Below the pieces are notes generated by a model, which was given only the letters and a program-made list of their open reading frames with translations, ran no database searches and was not told the origin of the DNA. Shown here in pieces: positions 15,785-23,807 of a DNA stretch of 35,856 nt. This DNA comes from Caulobacteraceae bacterium (GTDB lineage: Bacteria; Pseudomonadota; Alphaproteobacteria; Caulobacterales; Caulobacteraceae). Each line of letters begins with the position of its first letter. The stretch's first letter is position 1. The position numbers were made by a program, and so were the translations under genes. The stretch is taken from NCBI GenBank assembly GCA_947475845.1, contig CANJMO010000023.1, positions 1 to 35,856 on the forward strand, given 5' to 3'.

Positions 15785-18520
15785 CTAGTAGCGGTAGTTG
15801 ATCTGAACCCCGATCGTCCGGGGTCTGAACGTCGTCTGGCTGATGAACGGCGTGAAGGTGGTGAACACCGCGCAGCTCGGGTCGGAGTTGGGCGTGCACC
15901 CGCCGCGTCCGCCGGTCTTGGACAGCGAATCCTTCGAGGCCGTCAGGTTGTAGACGAAGGCGCTGACGTCGATCTTGTCGTTCACCGAAATGCCCCAGCG
16001 GGCATTGAACAGGTTGGTCGCAGGCAGGTTGCGCGAGTCGGGGATGTAAGCGTTCACCCCCGGGCCGTAGCTGCCGTAGTACGACGACGTGTATTGCCAG
16101 TCGCCTCTCAGGAACATGGGCAGGGACAGGCCGGTGAACCGGTACGTCGCCCCCAGGCTGACCGACAGCGGCGGCACCGGGATGGCGTCGCCCTGGTTGA
16201 TCACCGCCGTCGCCGCTGAGCCGTTGGCCGGCTTCGGCCCCGTCGCCGTCGTGACGAACTTGGCGTCGTCATAGCCCATGGCCAGATCGACCGTCAGGCT
16301 GTCGAAGAAGCGGCCTTGGACCTGCAGGTCGGCGCCCTGGCTGCGCGCCTTGCCGGCGTTCATGATGAAGTTCGGTCCGCAGCCCGGGATGGTCACGGCC
16401 AGTTGGACGTCGCTCCAATCGATGCGGTAGGCGCTGGCGTTGATCTGGAAGGTGTCGGCCACACGGAATTTGCCGCCGACTTCGTAGCTCCACACCGAGT
16501 CCGAGTTGTAGGTGGCCGGCGCGTCGGCGACGGTCAGGCCCACAAGCGCCAGGCCCTGGCCGCAGATGGCCACGGGCAAGGGCACGTTGACGCCGCCGGC
16601 GCGATAGCCCTTGGCGGCGCTGAAGTAGACCATCTTGCGGTCGGCGATCTCGTATTCGAGACCGAACTTCGGGGTCAGAGGCGTGCTCTTGGTCCGGCCC
16701 ACGGTGATGCCGGTGTTGGCCACCGTCGGGACGTTCCAGCCGGACGCCGGGCCGTCGAAGACCTGGGTGTAGTTCAGGTCGTTGGACGAATAGCGCAGGC
16801 CCAGGTTGATCTTCAGCTTGGGCAGGACCCAGTAATTGACCTCGCCGAACCCGGCCAGTTCCTTCTCCCGCAGCTGCTGGTCACGCTCGGTGGTGACGTT
16901 GCCGGGCAGGGGCGGCAGGCCGACAAAGCACGCGCCCGCAGAATCCAGGAACGGCTGATTGGCGGCCAGGCCGAGGCTGGCGCAGGTCTGGCCCGCCGCC
17001 AGGGCGAAGCGCTGCGAATACCGCTGAATGGCCGGGATGTTATAAAGCAGCTGGGAGATCTGGTTGATGTCTTCCGGCAGCTGGTAGAACGTGTGGTTGT
17101 GGATGTCGGAATAGTAGACGCCCGCAACCCAGCTCAATGGCTTGGGATCGCCCGACGACGTCAGGCGGATTTCCTGGGTCCAGCCATCGCGGCGGTTGCG
17201 CGACTTGAAGGCGCCGGCATAGTCCGGGAACGGGCTGAACAGGGTCGAGCCGGTGGCGATGTTGGCGGCGCCTGCCGAGAACGCGACCGTGGAGCCGGGC
17301 GTATAGTAGTTGCCGGTCTTGTCGACGAAGCCGGAGACGGCCGAGACCTGATTCTGCTCCCAGTTGATGCTGTTTTCTTGGTCGTTGATGTTCGACGTGA
17401 TCGCCTTGATGTTCATGAACGGCAGATCGTAGTCGATCGTCAGGCTCGGGGCCGTGAACCGCGACGACGCCGGGTTGTTGGCCATCGTCGAGTTGTTCGA
17501 CAGGATCTGGAACGGCTTGAAGTTGAACGGTCCATAGGTCTGCGACGGACGAATGTACTGGTTCACGCCGGTGCAGACGTTGGGGGCGATCGAGCTGCTG
17601 GTGCTGTACAGGGTCGTCGCGGACTTGTTGGTGATGCAGTAGGACGGCGTGGTCAGGGTGCGGTTGACCGGCAGGGTGTACGCCGAGCTGACTTCGCCCG
17701 CCCGGTTGCTGGTGGTGAAGTACGCGAAGTTGACCTTCAGCTTGTCGGTGACGGCCCACTGCAGAGCAAAGCGATAGGAGTCGATCTTGCTCCAGTTGGC
17801 GTCCTTGAACCGGACCTGGCTGGGGTTGTAGGGGTTGACCTCGTCGATGTAGCCGCCGTTGTAGCGGGTGTAGATCGTGCCACGGAAGCCGAGCTTGTCC
17901 TTGATGATCGGGCCGCCCGCGGCGATGCCGAACTCAGCGCTTGGGCTGCCATATTCCGTGCTCGACGCTTCCGTGCGCGCCGAGACGGAGTAGGTCGTCA
18001 GGCTCGGCTGGGGCGAGATGAAGCGGACCGTGCCGCCTTCGGAAGACCCGCCGAACAGCGTGCCCTGCGGGCCGCGCAGCACTTCCACGCGATCCAGGTC
18101 GAACAGCGGGGGCGCCGGGGTGCCGTTGTTCTGCGAAACCCCGTTGGTGGCGCGCTTTTGCAGGGGAATATCGTCAAGGTAGACGCCCGTGGTGGCGGCC
18201 GTCGCGCCGGTGCCGACGATGCCGCGCAGCGAGAAGGTGGCGACACCAGCCGTCACGCCGCTGATCGAGAGGGCGGGAACCGTGCGTTGCAGGTCGCCGA
18301 CGTTCTTGATGCCTTGCTCGTCCAGGGTTTTTTGGGTGACGGCCGCGATGCTGAGCGCGACCCTGTTGGCCGAGCTGGCTTGCCTGGTCGCGGTGACGAC
18401 CACGTCGTCGAGCTGAACCGCGGCGCCGGCCGGCGCCTGGGCGAAGGCGGGAAAAGCCAACATCCCCGAGCCCAAGACGCTCGAAACCATAAGCAATTTG
18501 AACTTGTCGTTCCTCATCAT
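15785..18520 (-). CDS. TonB-dependent outer-membrane receptor
   Basis: Outer-membrane active transporter (911 aa). A signal peptide ends near residue 28 (FPAFAQAP). A TonB-box-like region LDDVVVTATRQ is followed by a plug domain with KNVGDLQRTVPALSISG, VYLDDIPL and RVEVLRGPQGTLFGGSSEGGTV. The rest forms a 22-stranded barrel with typical segments (QEIRLTSSGD, LGLRYSSNDLNY, YFSAAKGYRAGGVNVPL) and ends in an aromatic strand IGVQINYRY. No N-terminal signalling (STN) domain is present. Shine-Dalgarno-like GAGGGGG precedes ATGATG. The substrate is not known; co-transcribed hydrolase and oxygenase genes hint at a specific organic compound or siderophore. It is the first gene of the island operon. 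Confidence 0.95.
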   Translation of the reverse strand: MMRNDKFKLLMVSSVLGSGMLAFPAFAQAPAGAAVQLDDVVVTATRQASSANRVALSIAAVTQKTLDEQGIKNVGDLQRTVPALSISGVTAGVATFSLRGIVGTGATAATTGVYLDDIPLQKRATNGVSQNNGTPAPPLFDLDRVEVLRGPQGTLFGGSSEGGTVRFISPQPSLTTYSVSARTEASSTEYGSPSAEFGIAAGGPIIKDKLGFRGTIYTRYNGGYIDEVNPYNPSQVRFKDANWSKIDSYRFALQWAVTDKLKVNFAYFTTSNRAGEVSSAYTLPVNRTLTTPSYCITNKSATTLYSTSSSIAPNVCTGVNQYIRPSQTYGPFNFKPFQILSNNSTMANNPASSRFTAPSLTIDYDLPFMNIKAITSNINDQENSINWEQNQVSAVSGFVDKTGNYYTPGSTVAFSAGAANIATGSTLFSPFPDYAGAFKSRNRRDGWTQEIRLTSSGDPKPLSWVAGVYYSDIHNHTFYQLPEDINQISQLLYNIPAIQRYSQRFALAAGQTCASLGLAANQPFLDSAGACFVGLPPLPGNVTTERDQQLREKELAGFGEVNYWVLPKLKINLGLRYSSNDLNYTQVFDGPASGWNVPTVANTGITVGRTKSTPLTPKFGLEYEIADRKMVYFSAAKGYRAGGVNVPLPVAICGQGLALVGLTVADAPATYNSDSVWSYEVGGKFRVADTFQINASAYRIDWSDVQLAVTIPGCGPNFIMNAGKARSQGADLQVQGRFFDSLTVDLAMGYDDAKFVTTATGPKPANGSAATAVINQGDAIPVPPLSVSLGATYRFTGLSLPMFLRGDWQYTSSYYGSYGPGVNAYIPDSRNLPATNLFNARWGISVNDKIDVSAFVYNLTASKDSLSKTGGRGGCTPNSDPSCAVFTTFTPFISQTTFRPRTIGVQINYRY

Positions 18521-18572
18521 GTCCCCCTCGGGATAGAAAGCTGGCGGACGTCGTTGACGTCACCGAAGCGTA

Positions 18573-18602
18573 ATTATCCCAAATGGCGCAACTCGGGCGC
18601 AA
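18573..18602 (-). promoter_or_regulatory. Candidate sigma70-type promoter of the receptor operon
   Basis: Read on the minus strand, TTGCGC (18602-18597) and GATAAT (18578-18573) are 18 bp apart, about 52 bp before the receptor ATG. Two copies of GTTGCGCC (18596-18603 and 18585-18592) lie 11 bp apart across the -35/spacer region, a possible regulator site one helical turn apart. A palindrome TGACGTCA is at 18555-18562. Confidence 0.4.
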
Positions 18603-18641
18603 CCCGCAATAGCAATCTTTGCGGTTCCCGTTTGATTTGCG

Positions 18642-18659
18642 GCCGGTGACGTGACCCCC
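18642..18659 (-). repeat. 18-bp inverted repeat, right copy
   Basis: Exact reverse complement of 12671-12688, facing inward, just upstream of the receptor promoter. The base run GTTTC follows immediately outside (18660-18664); GTTTC also occurs one base outside the left copy (12665-12669). Confidence 0.8.
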
Positions 18660-19260
18660 GTTTCTCATCCAGCCACAACGAGGGTCCTAGGTTGATTTGG
18701 GCCTGGGTTTAGGTTGATGGCTGGGGCTGACAGCGTAAGTGCGGGCTGGACGCCTGTGCTAGGTAGACGGTGCCAGCCTAGGCGACCAGATGCGGGGAAC
18801 TGGTGCGAAAGAAGGCGGTCGGGGGCGGTAGGCCCACCTCTCCACCACTCGCTAGCCGCTGAACCTCTGCGATCTCAGCGATCCGGTTACCAAGACGAGG
18901 CAGGACGAGGCGGTCGCAGACATAGATGAGGAATTGGTCGCCTGAGCGCCTTCCGCTTGCATGACTGTTAAGCCTGCCCAAGGGACCTTTGGCTCGCGCA
19001 GACTGGGTAAAGCAAACCGGTGTCTTAGTGATGCGCGCATGGCAGAGCGCGAGGTCGCCGTTCGACGAACAGCCCAGCTGAAGCGAAGATAGCGCCTGGA
19101 ACCGTTGGCTGGCCGCTCCCCGACAGGGTTCGTGCCGTATTCCGGAAGGCAGTAGTAGACAAAAATGGTGGGCCAGACTGGAGCTTGGGGGTCACATTGG
19201 GGGTCACGCGCCCTGTTTCTTGGAAAGAAATAACTACAATTCAAGCGCTTAAGAAGAAAT
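18660..19260. other. Gene-free distal end of island with repeated GGGGGTCAC motifs
   Basis: No credible gene in about 600 bp; open frames are short and unlike known proteins. GGGGGTCAC occurs at 19187-19195 and 19199-19207, 12 bp apart and about 55-75 bp inside the distal tRNA repeat, where arm-type integrase sites would be expected. The last 50 bp before the repeat are AT-rich (TTCTTGGAAAGAAATAACTA). An integrase gene is not present. Confidence 0.5.
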
Positions 19261-19284
19261 TTCGAGTCCTGTAAGCGCACCATC
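19261..19284 (+). repeat. attR-like site: duplicated 3' end of tRNA-Thr
   Basis: Second copy of the tRNA-Thr 3' end (see 12206-12230), same orientation, 7.05 kb away, with one G missing from GCGGC. It marks the distal boundary of the accessory region; ordinary dense genes resume at 19323. Confidence 0.75.
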
Positions 19285-19322
19285 CGGCTTCGCTCCTGCT
19301 GAGCTTCGCAGGACACTCGCCC

Positions 19323-20315
19323 CTACTCACACATCTTGAAGCTCGACTGCCGGCAGTCGTCGGCCTGGGCCGTCGCGGTCTGCAACTGCTCCGCCGTCAG
19401 GGCGGAGGCTAGCAGGTCGCGGTTGAGCACGGCCTGGTCGCGGACGCGGGCCTCGGTCGCCTCGGTGGCGGCGAGGTCGAACCATTTGCGCGCCTGCACA
19501 TAGTCCTGCGCCATGCCCTGGCCGCCGGCGTAGAGCACCGCGAGATTGAACTGCGCCGGGGCGTGGCCCTGCTGCGCCGCCTTGCGATACCACTGCGCCG
19601 CCGCGCCGTAGTCCTGCGCCACGCCCTGACCTCCCTCGTACATCAGGGCGAGATTGTGCTGGGCCAGGATATTGCCCTGATCGGCCGCCTTGCGCATCCA
19701 CCCGGCGGCCGCGGCCATGTCGCGCGGCATGCCCCGGGCGCGGATATAGTAGACGCCGAGGTTGAACTGGGCGTCGGGATTGCCCTGTTCGGCGGCCTTA
19801 CGATACCAGCTCGCCGCCAGCACATCGTCCTGCGACACGCCCAGGCCGTGATCGTACATGCCCGCGAGATTGAACTGGGCCAGGGCGTTGCCCTGTTCGG
19901 CCGCCTTGCGGAAGAGGTCGGCCGAGACCGCGAAACTTTGCGGCGCGCCCTGCCCCCGCCCGACCAGCACCGCCAGATTGAACAGCGCTTCGATATGGCC
20001 CTGGTCGGCGGCCTTGCGATACCAGCCGACGGCCACGGCATAGTCCTGGGCCACCCCCAGGCCGCCGTCGTAGATCACCCCGAGACCGAACTGCGCGCGG
20101 GCATTGCCCTGCCCCGCCAAAGGCCGCCAAAGGCGCATGGCGGTGGCGAAGTCCTTCTGCCCGAAGGCGGTAACGCCTTGCTCATAGGCGGCGGCGGCCG
20201 CGGTCAATCCAGGCTTGGGGGTAAGCTTCCTCGGCGCGACGGCGGCGGACGCCGGGCCAAACGCCAAGGCCATGACGGCAAGACAGATCGGCAGGCGGAT
20301 CCGGTTCATGGCCAT
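19323..20315 (-). CDS. Exported Sel1-repeat (SLR/TPR-like) protein
   Basis: Solenoid protein of 330 aa with an N-terminal signal peptide (MALAFGPASAAVAP). Six Sel1-like repeats of about 36 residues follow from about residue 72, each of the type AQFNLGxxYxxGxGVxxDxxxAxxWYRKAAEQGN; the third-to-fifth are the most regular. The repeats give a matching periodicity in the DNA. A C-terminal tail with two Cys (DDCRQSSFKMCE) could form a disulfide. Such proteins usually act as periplasmic adaptors. The start is ATG 20315; ATG 20309 is possible. It lies just outside the distal att copy and is divergent from the next gene. Confidence 0.9.
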   Translation of the reverse strand: MAMNRIRLPICLAVMALAFGPASAAVAPRKLTPKPGLTAAAAAYEQGVTAFGQKDFATAMRLWRPLAGQGNARAQFGLGVIYDGGLGVAQDYAVAVGWYRKAADQGHIEALFNLAVLVGRGQGAPQSFAVSADLFRKAAEQGNALAQFNLAGMYDHGLGVSQDDVLAASWYRKAAEQGNPDAQFNLGVYYIRARGMPRDMAAAAGWMRKAADQGNILAQHNLALMYEGGQGVAQDYGAAAQWYRKAAQQGHAPAQFNLAVLYAGGQGMAQDYVQARKWFDLAATEATEARVRDQAVLNRDLLASALTAEQLQTATAQADDCRQSSFKMCE

Positions 20316-20495
20316 GCTCTACACCATCTCGATAGGCATCGTGGCGCTGGCCTGGTCGCGGTCCCCACTCAGCGCTTCCTATCCCCGCCTGAATTTAGGC
20401 ACGCCCCGCCGCATCGTCAAAAGCGGCCCTCTTGCGGCGCCTCGGCTATGGGAGGATGCTGACCGCACAATAACAAGCCGCACGGGGAGCTGATC

Positions 20496-21149
20496 ATGTT
20501 GCCGATCTTCGCCTGCATGATGGGCTGCGGCGTGCAGATGACCGTGACCGTCGAAGCCACCGCCGTACCCGAGGCCCGCGCACAGACCCACTTCGTCATC
20601 GTCGCCGAGAACCCCGCCGTCGCGCCGGACAACCGCCTGTTCCTCGAGTGGGCCGCCGATGTCGGCCGGGCCATGACCTCCCAGGGCTTCCAGAAGGCCG
20701 AGTCCACGGACGCCGCCGACGTGATCGTCAAGCTGGACTGGGATGTCGGGCCGCCCAAGACCGTGACACGCCACCTGACCACCGCCCAGTTGCAGAATGC
20801 CGGCAATGTGCAGATGGCCCCTGCGGGCAAGAGCGGCACCGTCGCCGGTCCGCACAACAAGGCCGGTTTCGACTGGGTGCAGAGCCCGGTCGACGTCCAG
20901 CAGACGACCTATCTGCGCAGCCTCTCGATGAGCGCGGTGGACAAGGCCGGCAAGCCGCTGTGGCGGACGGTGATGACCAGCGAAGGCGTCGAGGACGACG
21001 TAGGTCCGGTGGTCCCCAATATGGCCGCGGCGGGCGCCGCGTTCTTCGGCCACAACGCCGGCAAGGGACAGAAGCGGATGGTCGGCGACCAGGAGACTCT
21101 GGTGAAGGTCGTACGCGGCGATATCCCGGCGCTGGCCGCCAAGAAGTAG
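20496..21149 (+). CDS. Exported or lipoprotein-like protein of unknown function
   Basis: Protein of 217 aa. A strong GGGGAG (20484-20489) precedes ATG. The N-terminus is short and contains IFAC and MMGC, either of which might be a poor lipobox, then a beta-rich domain: THFVIVAENPAVAPDN, EWAADVGRAMTSQGFQKAES, ADVIVKLDWDVG and RSLSMSAVDKAGKPLWRT. The alternation of a variable 'old protein' domain with an internal insertion (about 95-130) resembles DUF4136-type lipoproteins, but this is a weak resemblance. No operon partner: the downstream methyltransferase gene is convergent. Confidence 0.7.
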   Translation: MLPIFACMMGCGVQMTVTVEATAVPEARAQTHFVIVAENPAVAPDNRLFLEWAADVGRAMTSQGFQKAESTDAADVIVKLDWDVGPPKTVTRHLTTAQLQNAGNVQMAPAGKSGTVAGPHNKAGFDWVQSPVDVQQTTYLRSLSMSAVDKAGKPLWRTVMTSEGVEDDVGPVVPNMAAAGAAFFGHNAGKGQKRMVGDQETLVKVVRGDIPALAAKK

Positions 21150-21156
21150 GGCGGGT

Positions 21157-21910
21157 CTAGGCCCGGATCAGCGGCGCCACCCAGTAGGGGATCATCCGGC
21201 ACAGGAAGTGCTGGTTGTCGTTGAAGCTGCCGAAGCGCCATCCGTGCTGCTCGGCCAGCAGCACCAGGCTAGCCTTGCTGAAGACGCTGACATGGCCGTT
21301 GCGCGGCGCGACGTACCACCAGTTGATCCGCTCGCCGCGCCGGATGTGGGTGTCGTGGGTCAGGGTGGTGAACACCACGAAGGTGGAGGAGTGGGACAGG
21401 GCGCTGATCTCGCGCATCAGGCCGTGCACATCGACGGCGTGCTCGAACACCTCGAAGGCGGTGATCAGATCGAACGGCTCGCCCGCGGAAGGCGGCGCGG
21501 CGCGGTCGTAGAAACGATCGTAGGACCGTGAGGTCCCGCCGACGCCGGCCAAGGCCTGGCTGAGCTGGCCCGTGCCGCCGCCATAGTCCAGGTGGCGGAT
21601 GCGGTCCTTGTGCGCACCGAACACGCCGTGCAGGAACTGGGCGTTGGTGTGCGGCCGCAGGCCGGTGTGGTGAGGGTCGATCTCGGTGTAGCCGTCATTG
21701 TAAATGACGCCGCCCGAAGTCCTCGTCGGTCCAGGACTGGAACTGGGGGGCGAACAGGAAGCTGCAATGGGTGCAGGCGGCATAATAGACCGGGTCGCCG
21801 GACAGCGGCAGCAGCTTGCCGTTGGCCTCCTCGCAGGATTTGTTGAAATCGACCACGTCGAATAGGGCCGCCGGTTGGGCGCAGACCGGGCAGCCGAGAT
21901 TTTCCAACAT
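21157..21910 (-). pseudogene. Class I SAM-dependent methyltransferase with N-terminal zinc ribbon, frameshifted
   Basis: Two reading frames join to one 250-residue protein if a single base is removed. The first part (from ATG 21910) has MLENLGCPVCAQPA and CTHCSFLFAP, a CxxC...CxxC zinc-ribbon-like unit, and runs to SWTDEDF. The second starts GGVIYNDGYTEID and contains the SAM motif HLDYGGGTGQLSQAL, FDLITAFEVFEHAVD and FTTLTHD. The break is an extra base in the CCC run at 21713-21715 (GGG on the coding strand), so the reading should be TTC-GGC-GGC. It could be a real inactivating mutation or a sequencing error. The rest of the gene is well preserved, so any damage is recent. Confidence 0.85.
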
Positions 21911-22003
21911 AGGCGGTCCCCCAACCCCGCGGCGACCCTAGGGCCAGGGCGTGATCTCGTCAAAATCCCCGGGTAGCGGTAGGCCGGGCGATTGTTTAAG
22001 TCG

Positions 22004-22015
22004 TTGACCAGTCAA
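22004..22015. promoter_or_regulatory. Inverted repeat upstream of ABC operon (candidate operator)
   Basis: TTGAC-CA-GTCAA, a perfect 5-bp dyad, ends 17 bp before the start of the binding-protein gene and just before its Shine-Dalgarno sequence GGGGAGAGG. The layout resembles GntR-type operators. No regulator gene lies beside it. Confidence 0.35.
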
Positions 22016-22032
22016 GTTGGGGAGAGGCGCGG

Positions 22033-23016
22033 ATGAAGCCGAAGTGGACAGCGCTGCTGACCGTGCTGATCGCGATGGCGGCGCCCGCCGCAGCCCTGGC
22101 CAAGGGCCAGCAGATCGTCGTCAGCAACTACGGTATCGCGGCCAACGGCATGCCCTACGCGGTGGCCATGGCCAAGGGCTTCTTCAAGCAGTCGGGCGCC
22201 GACGTCACCGGCATCCTGTCGTCGTCGGGCGGCGGCACCACCATCCGCAACCTGGTGGGCGGGAACCTGTCGTTCGGCGAGGCGGACCTGGCCGGCACCC
22301 TGGCGGCGATCCAGCAGGGCGCCGACCTGCACATCATCAGCGACGACGTCCTGACCGTGGGCGAATTCGTCTGGGCGGTGAAGCCCACCTCGCCGATCAG
22401 GATCGTGAAGGACTTCGCCGGCAAGAAGATCGGCTACACCTCGCCGCGGGCCACCAGCCAGGCGCTGGACGTGCTGTTGCTGCAGACCAACAAGGTGACC
22501 GCCCTGCCGACCAAGGTCGGCGGCTTCGGCGAGCAGATCGTGGCCCTGAATCTGGGCGCCATCGACGTCGCCACCCTGGCCGAGCCGGTGTTCTCCAAGA
22601 ACGCGGGCCGCCTGCGCGCCATCGTCCGCGCCGCCGACGTGCTGCCGCCGATGGCCAATGTGGTCGGGGTCGCCACCGGCAAGGCGATCAAGCAGGACGG
22701 CGAATTCCTGAAGGCTGTGCTGCGCGGCCGGCGGATGGCGGTGGAGTTCATCTACGCCCATCCCGACGAGGCCGCCGCCATCGTCGCCAAGGCCTACAAC
22801 ATCGACCTGGCGACCGCGCGGATGTCGATCAGGAACCTGACCGCCCCGCCCAAGCCCGGCCACCTGCCCTACTGGGGGAGCGGACGCTTCGACATGGCCG
22901 GGATGAAGCGGATGATCGCCGCGCAGAAGATGGTCGGCGGCTTTTCCGGCAGCATCGATCTGAACAAGATCATCGACCGCCGCTTCCTGCCCGCCGACCT
23001 GCAGAAGGACTACTGA
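22033..23016 (+). CDS. ABC transporter substrate-binding protein, SsuA/NMT1-like
   Basis: Periplasmic solute-binding protein (327 aa) of the group that includes SsuA, TauA and THI5/NMT1-like proteins. Signal peptide to about residue 23 (AAPAAALAKG). The NYGIAANGMPYAVAMAKGFF segment, SSSGGGTTIRNLVGGNLSFGEADL and the YTSPRATSQALDVLLLQ stretch fit the fold, where the GG-rich loop faces the ligand. The C-terminus has FSGSIDLNKIIDRRF, typical of the group. The ligand is unknown; sulfonate, pyrimidine and aromatic-acid importers all use this fold. It is the first gene of a four-gene operon, and its stop overlaps the ATPase ATG by one base. Confidence 0.88.
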   Translation: MKPKWTALLTVLIAMAAPAAALAKGQQIVVSNYGIAANGMPYAVAMAKGFFKQSGADVTGILSSSGGGTTIRNLVGGNLSFGEADLAGTLAAIQQGADLHIISDDVLTVGEFVWAVKPTSPIRIVKDFAGKKIGYTSPRATSQALDVLLLQTNKVTALPTKVGGFGEQIVALNLGAIDVATLAEPVFSKNAGRLRAIVRAADVLPPMANVVGVATGKAIKQDGEFLKAVLRGRRMAVEFIYAHPDEAAAIVAKAYNIDLATARMSIRNLTAPPKPGHLPYWGSGRFDMAGMKRMIAAQKMVGGFSGSIDLNKIIDRRFLPADLQKDY

Positions 23017-23807
23017 TGGCGGCGCCTCACGTCAGCATGCGCGGCGTCACCCGGGTGTTTCCCACGCAGAAAGGCGCCCTGCACGCCCTGGGTCCCGTCG
23101 ATCTCGATCTGAGGAAGGGCGAGTTCTTCGCCGTGGTCGGCCCGTCCGGCTGCGGCAAGTCCACCCTGCTGGAGATGATCGCCGGCCTGGCCCCGCCCAG
23201 CGCCGGGACCGTGGAGTTCGAGGGCCGCGCTATCGGGTCCGACGTTCCGGACGGCGTCGGGGTGGTGTTCCAGGAGAACGCCTGTTTCCCGTGGTTGAAC
23301 GTGGCCGACAACATCACCTTCGGCCTGCGCCGCTTGCCGGTAGCCAAGGACGAGGTCGCCAGGCGCCTGGATTACGCCCTAGGCCTGATGGGCCTGCGCG
23401 ACTTCGCCGCCGCCTATCCCGCCCAGCTATCCGGCGGCATGCGCCAACGGGTGTGCATCGCCCGCACCCTGGTCACCCAGCCGCGCCTGATCCTGCTGGA
23501 CGAGCCGTTCGGAGCCCTGGATCAGCAGACGCGGCTGCTGATGGGCGATGAGCTGCTCAACCTGTGGCGCGCCACTGGGGCCACGGTGCTGCTGATCACC
23601 CACGCCCTGGACGAGGCCGCCATGCTGGCCGACCGGGTGGCGGTGATGTCGTCGCGGCCCGGCTGCATCCTGGAAATCATCGAGACCGGCTGGAGCGCGG
23701 ACCGCGACAGCCGCATCGTCTCCGACCCCGCCTTCGGCGCCGTCACCGGCAAGCTGTGGGGCCTGCTGCGCGACCAGTCCTTGAACGCCTTAGGACCCGC
23801 CGCTTGA
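23016..23807 (+). CDS. ABC transporter ATP-binding protein, SsuB/TauB-like
   Basis: Cytoplasmic ATPase of a nitrate/sulfonate/taurine-type importer (263 aa). Walker [10 protein letters not shown] is at 42-50, Q-loop at Q86 ([10 protein letters not shown]), signature LSGGMRQR at 138-145, Walker B LILLDEP at 158-164, D-loop GALD and H-loop H196 ([10 protein letters not shown]). The sequence [15 protein letters not shown] is characteristic of SsuB/TauB. ATG overlaps the binding-protein TGA (TGATG). All catalytic residues are intact. Confidence 0.95.
   Translation: MAAPHVSMRGVTRVFPTQKGALHALGPVDLDLRKGEFFAVVGPSGCGKSTLLEMIAGLAPPSAGTVEFEGRAIGSDVPDGVGVVFQENACFPWLNVADNITFGLRRLPVAKDEVARRLDYALGLMGLRDFAAAYPAQLSGGMRQRVCIARTLVTQPRLILLDEPFGALDQQTRLLMGDELLNLWRATGATVLLITHALDEAAMLADRVAVMSSRPGCILEIIETGWSADRDSRIVSDPAFGAVTGKLWGLLRDQSLNALGPAA

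Noticed and set aside
16316-18649. 777-codon plus-strand open frame across the TonB receptor
   Set aside because: Shadow of the receptor gene; no recognisable domain and no Shine-Dalgarno sequence.
18778-19316. Minus-strand open frames of 60-154 codons near the distal att copy, including one starting MTPNVTPK
   Set aside because: I considered an integrase N-terminus remnant, but no integrase motif (R-H-R-Y or typical LTD start) follows, so I leave the region as non-coding.
19360-20130. Tandem DNA repeat or CRISPR-like periodicity of about 108 bp
   Set aside because: The period equals 36 codons and comes from the Sel1 repeats of a real protein.
21911-22032. Possible thiamine or FMN riboswitch before the ABC operon
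   Set aside because: No CTGAGA-type THI box or RFN-like conserved segments are visible; the leader is only about 120 bp.
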